NCBI GenBank assembly: GCA_013002105.1
Contig: JABDKS010000937.1
Span: forward strand, 1 to 9,039
DNA from: Pirellulaceae bacterium
GTDB lineage: Bacteria > Planctomycetota > Planctomycetia > Pirellulales > Pirellulaceae
Length of the DNA: 9,039 nt
Direction: 5' to 3'
The translations under genes and the position numbers were made by a program. The notes beneath the pieces were generated by a model. The model had not been told where the DNA came from, did not search any database, and saw nothing but the letters and a program-made list of their open reading frames with translations. This document shows positions 6,961 to 9,039 of the stretch, one piece after another (positions within the stretch are counted from its first letter, which is position 1; every line of letters starts with the position of its first letter).

Positions 6961-7932
6961 TCACGGCTGGTACGTTTGCAGCCCGAGCTGATCGCCGATT
7001 TGTTGCAGCACCTTCTTCATGCCGTCCAAATTCAGCTGAACCGCTTGTTGCGCATCCAATTCTTTACGATGGCCCAGGATGCCAATCGGACCTTCGTAAC
7101 CGCTAGCTAAAATGGTTTTCATCATTTGATTTTCATGCACGCCGGTGCCGATCGGTTTGATTTTGTGCTGGTGTTGATTGGTATCGACGGATCCGGGATC
7201 TGCCATGCCGTTTAGGTTCAAGCAAAGCAGATAGGGTTTCATGATCCGCAACGTCTCGGCGAAGTCATCAATATGACCGTGTCCATGATGAAAGTTGTAG
7301 ACGATTCCGACATGATTGGCGTCGTGTTCGCGTCGCAAATATTCGCAGACGGCGACCAGATTTTGCGGTTCGCCACCCCAACCCCCGTGGTTATACAAAC
7401 CAAGTTTCAGTCCCAGATCTGCCGTGCGTCGAACTTGCGGCATCATCTGCTCGGCGGCCGCTTTGACTCGGGCGACTTGGGACTCGGCCGGCGGCGACGG
7501 CAGCGTGTTCCAAATCTGGGGATGAATGTTGTGCCTTTTGATCAGCGGAGCGATTGCATCGTGCCAGGACCAAAACGCAAAATATTCGATCCCGCGTTTC
7601 TTGTACTCAATGATTTCTTCTTCAAACGTCGGTACGTGTTCAGCACGCCAATCGTACGCCACTTTGGTGAGTCCCAATTGTTTCACCATTTCGGCTCTCG
7701 CGGCCGGTCCTCGTTTTTTCGCGTCAAAGGGAACGATGCACCAAACGACCAAGTTGTCTTTGGCAAAGACACTTGACTTGGGCGTCGAATCTTGAGCGAT
7801 CAGCGGCGATGAAATCAGGGCGAGGAGGACGCAGCAGGGAATCGGTCGATGCACAGGAAAATGGGCTTTACTGAGAAACGGGACGGAAATTGAACAGGCT
7901 CGCGAGACGGGCTCGAATGCCTGCTCCCCCAT
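6961..7932 (-). CDS. Exported sugar phosphate isomerase/epimerase-like TIM barrel
   Basis: A xylose-isomerase-like TIM barrel (PF01261, AP-endonuclease 2 superfamily), about 300 aa. Numbered from the ATG at 7932, a hydrophobic signal segment CCVLLALISSPLIAQ is followed by a mature domain with GLYNHGGWGGEP (H182), VGIVYNFHHGHGH (H215, H216, H218, H220), LLCLNLNGMADPG and the late strand GPIGILGHR. These match a planctomycete and Bacteroidetes group annotated as sugar phosphate isomerases. The start is uncertain. The ATG at 7932 gives 323 aa with a long leader. A GTG at 7854 gives 297 aa with a neat signal peptide (HRPIPCCVLLALISSPLIAQ) and may be the true start. Neither has a convincing Shine-Dalgarno. 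The open frame continues to 8535 but there it lies antisense to another gene. Export argues against a phosphorylated substrate and against an OtnI role. The gene converges on the pectate lyase with 30 nt between stops. Confidence 0.8.
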   Translation of the reverse strand: MGEQAFEPVSRACSISVPFLSKAHFPVHRPIPCCVLLALISSPLIAQDSTPKSSVFAKDNLVVWCIVPFDAKKRGPAARAEMVKQLGLTKVAYDWRAEHVPTFEEEIIEYKKRGIEYFAFWSWHDAIAPLIKRHNIHPQIWNTLPSPPAESQVARVKAAAEQMMPQVRRTADLGLKLGLYNHGGWGGEPQNLVAVCEYLRREHDANHVGIVYNFHHGHGHIDDFAETLRIMKPYLLCLNLNGMADPGSVDTNQHQHKIKPIGTGVHENQMMKTILASGYEGPIGILGHRKELDAQQAVQLNLDGMKKVLQQIGDQLGLQTYQP

Positions 7933-8118
7933 TGCGGGGACGAGTGGACGATTGTAATGAATCCACGCGGGTGGGTTTTTGCAGGAGAATTCGCCGATGC
8001 TAGGACGTATTTCGCTTCTAACGTGGACGGCTGATTTGGCGGTCATTATCCTAGAGGGGACCGCGAAACGCGGTTCCCGCCTGCGAAGTCCCACCTCCCA
8101 CCGCTGCCCGATCACGTT
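7933..8118. other. Divergent intergenic region
   Basis: This noncoding gap separates the minus-strand isomerase-like gene from the plus-strand cytochrome gene, so it should carry both promoters. It becomes 264 nt if the GTG at 7854 is the isomerase start. I could not identify confident -35/-10 boxes in either direction. The only clear structure is the hairpin at 8056-8078. Confidence 0.5.
8056..8078. repeat. Strong 10-bp hairpin with AAA loop
   Basis: An inverted repeat in which ggggaccgcg pairs with cgcggttccc around an aaa loop. It has ten base pairs, one of them a G-T wobble. The stem ends 40 nt before the ATG at 8119. No T-run follows on either strand, so it is not a standard intrinsic terminator. 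It could be a regulatory 5' leader hairpin or a copy of a short dispersed intergenic repeat. Confidence 0.7.
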
Positions 8119-9039
8119 ATGCGTTTGATTCAACGCCGATCGATTGTCTGCATTCTTCAAGTCCTCTGCGGATTTGTTGTGACGCTGGCCGTTACAAATC
8201 GCGGATGGACGGCTGAAAAGCCAGTCAGTTTTGTCAACGACGTTGTGCCCATGCTGACCAAAGCGGGCTGCAACTCGGGTTTGTGTCATGCCAAAGCGGG
8301 CAACGGTCAGAACGGTTTTGAACTTTCGTTGTTGGGATTCGAACCCCAAGAAGATTATGAGCACATGGCGCGCGAAGGTCGCGCAAGGCGTTTGTTTCCC
8401 GCAGCGCCGGATCGCAGCTTGTTGCTGCTGAAGGCGTCTGGCAAAGTGGCACACGGCGGTGGCATTCGATTGCCGCCCGAGTCGGATGGCTATCAGCTGT
8501 TGCGCCGCTGGATTCAACAGGGGACGCCATTCCACGGCGAATCCGATCCCGATTTGGTTTCGATCGAAGTCCAGCCACCGCGCGGAACATTGAACAAGGA
8601 CTCGCAGCGGGAATTGAAAACCATTGCGCGGTACTCCGACGACTCAACGCGTGACATCACTGCATTGGCTCTTTACGAATCCAACGATATTGGAATGGCG
8701 ACGGTCACCGGCGAGGGTCTCGTAACCGCACTGGATGTGCCCGGCAAATTTGCTGTGATGATTCGGTATCAAGCCGAGGCGGCGGTCTTTACAGGATCCA
8801 TTCCCCTGGGTGCACCGGTCGAAGACATGCCGGCGAGTAATAACTTCATCGACGACTTGGTATTCAGCAATTTGAAAGAGTTGGGGATTCCACCTTCACC
8901 AGTTGCCGATGACGCAACGTTTTTGCGCCGCGTCACTTTGGACATTGCTGGTCGACTGCCGACGAGCGAAGAAACCAGTGAGTTTTTGAGCGATGAGGGT
9001 TTCGACAAACGAAACGAACTGATCGACCGGTTACTCAGC
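8119..9039 (+). CDS. Planctomycete cytochrome/Big2/DUF1549 domain protein, 5' part
   Basis: The first 307 codons of an open frame that runs off the window end. Residues 1-32 are a Sec signal peptide (arginines, then IVCILQVLCGFVVTLAV, likely cut near WTA). Residues 33 to about 140 resemble the planctomycete cytochrome-c-like domain, with C51-NSGL-C56-H57, a CX4CH haem-type motif instead of CXXCH. Residues from about 154 to 222 resemble a Big2 Ig-like domain (RYSDDSTRDITALALYES, then GLVTALDVPGKFAVM). From about 241 (NNFIDDLVFSNLKELGIPPSP, then FLRRVTLDIAGRLPTSEE) it matches DUF1549. Full members of this family usually continue into DUF1553 and reach roughly 800-1000 aa. They are exported proteins of unknown function, expanded in planctomycetes and often proposed to act in redox or polymer-degradation steps. 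The start is the first ATG giving a complete signal peptide. Confidence 0.88.
   Translation, partial: MRLIQRRSIVCILQVLCGFVVTLAVTNRGWTAEKPVSFVNDVVPMLTKAGCNSGLCHAKAGNGQNGFELSLLGFEPQEDYEHMAREGRARRLFPAAPDRSLLLLKASGKVAHGGGIRLPPESDGYQLLRRWIQQGTPFHGESDPDLVSIEVQPPRGTLNKDSQRELKTIARYSDDSTRDITALALYESNDIGMATVTGEGLVTALDVPGKFAVMIRYQAEAAVFTGSIPLGAPVEDMPASNNFIDDLVFSNLKELGIPPSPVADDATFLRRVTLDIAGRLPTSEETSEFLSDEGFDKRNELIDRLLS

Noticed and set aside
7933..8535. Upstream extension of the minus-strand isomerase open frame to 524 codons
   Set aside because: The extra 200 codons cross the divergent intergenic region and run antisense to the cytochrome gene. They show no family resemblance, and the signal peptide lies downstream.

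Overview
The window looks like chromosomal DNA of a planctomycete, probably a Pirellulaceae relative of Rhodopirellula. This is inferred from gene content, namely a DUF1549-type cytochrome protein with a Big2-like domain, a secreted TIM-barrel 'sugar isomerase', a PL10-like pectate lyase and a Gfo/Idh/MocA oxidoreductase. Moderate GC content, clear signal peptides and weak or absent Shine-Dalgarno sequences are consistent with this. I saw no mobile element, tRNA, rRNA or CRISPR array.

Region 1 (1-3920, + strand) is a tightly packed catabolic operon for a four-carbon acid sugar. In order it holds the 3' end of a Gfo/Idh/MocA-like oxidoreductase, a metal-dependent cyclase/kynurenine-formamidase-family hydrolase, the DUF1537 kinase OtnK, the class II aldolase-family decarboxylase OtnC, and an isocitrate/isopropylmalate-dehydrogenase-family protein. 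The first four genes overlap by a few bases at each junction (ATGA, about 8 nt, GTGA). OtnK and OtnC together turn 3-oxo-tetronate into dihydroxyacetone phosphate plus CO2. The usual genes that make 3-oxo-tetronate (the LtnD/DenD-type dehydrogenase and the isomerase OtnI) are not seen here. The oxidoreductase, cyclase and IPMDH-like protein occupy that position instead. The IPMDH-like protein keeps the substrate arginines and the catalytic Lys/Asp residues but has Phe where the family has its catalytic Tyr, so it may oxidise its substrate in an unusual way. This variant pathway is the best candidate for something undescribed.

Region 2 (3988-6930, + strand) holds two exported enzymes. One is an Ntn-hydrolase isoaspartyl peptidase/asparaginase fused to a C-terminal SnoaL/NTF2-like domain. 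The other is a PL10-like pectate lyase. Their link to the operon is only proximity.

Region 3 (6961-9039) holds a convergent, minus-strand gene for an exported xylose-isomerase-like TIM barrel. A divergent intergenic region with a strong hairpin follows, then the 5' part of a large planctomycete cytochrome/Big2/DUF1549 protein that runs off the window.

Two three-copy tandem repeats with the same 15-nt period occur about 0.75 kb apart. One lies inside otnK and encodes an inserted loop. The other lies directly upstream of the IPMDH-like gene and runs into its start codon.
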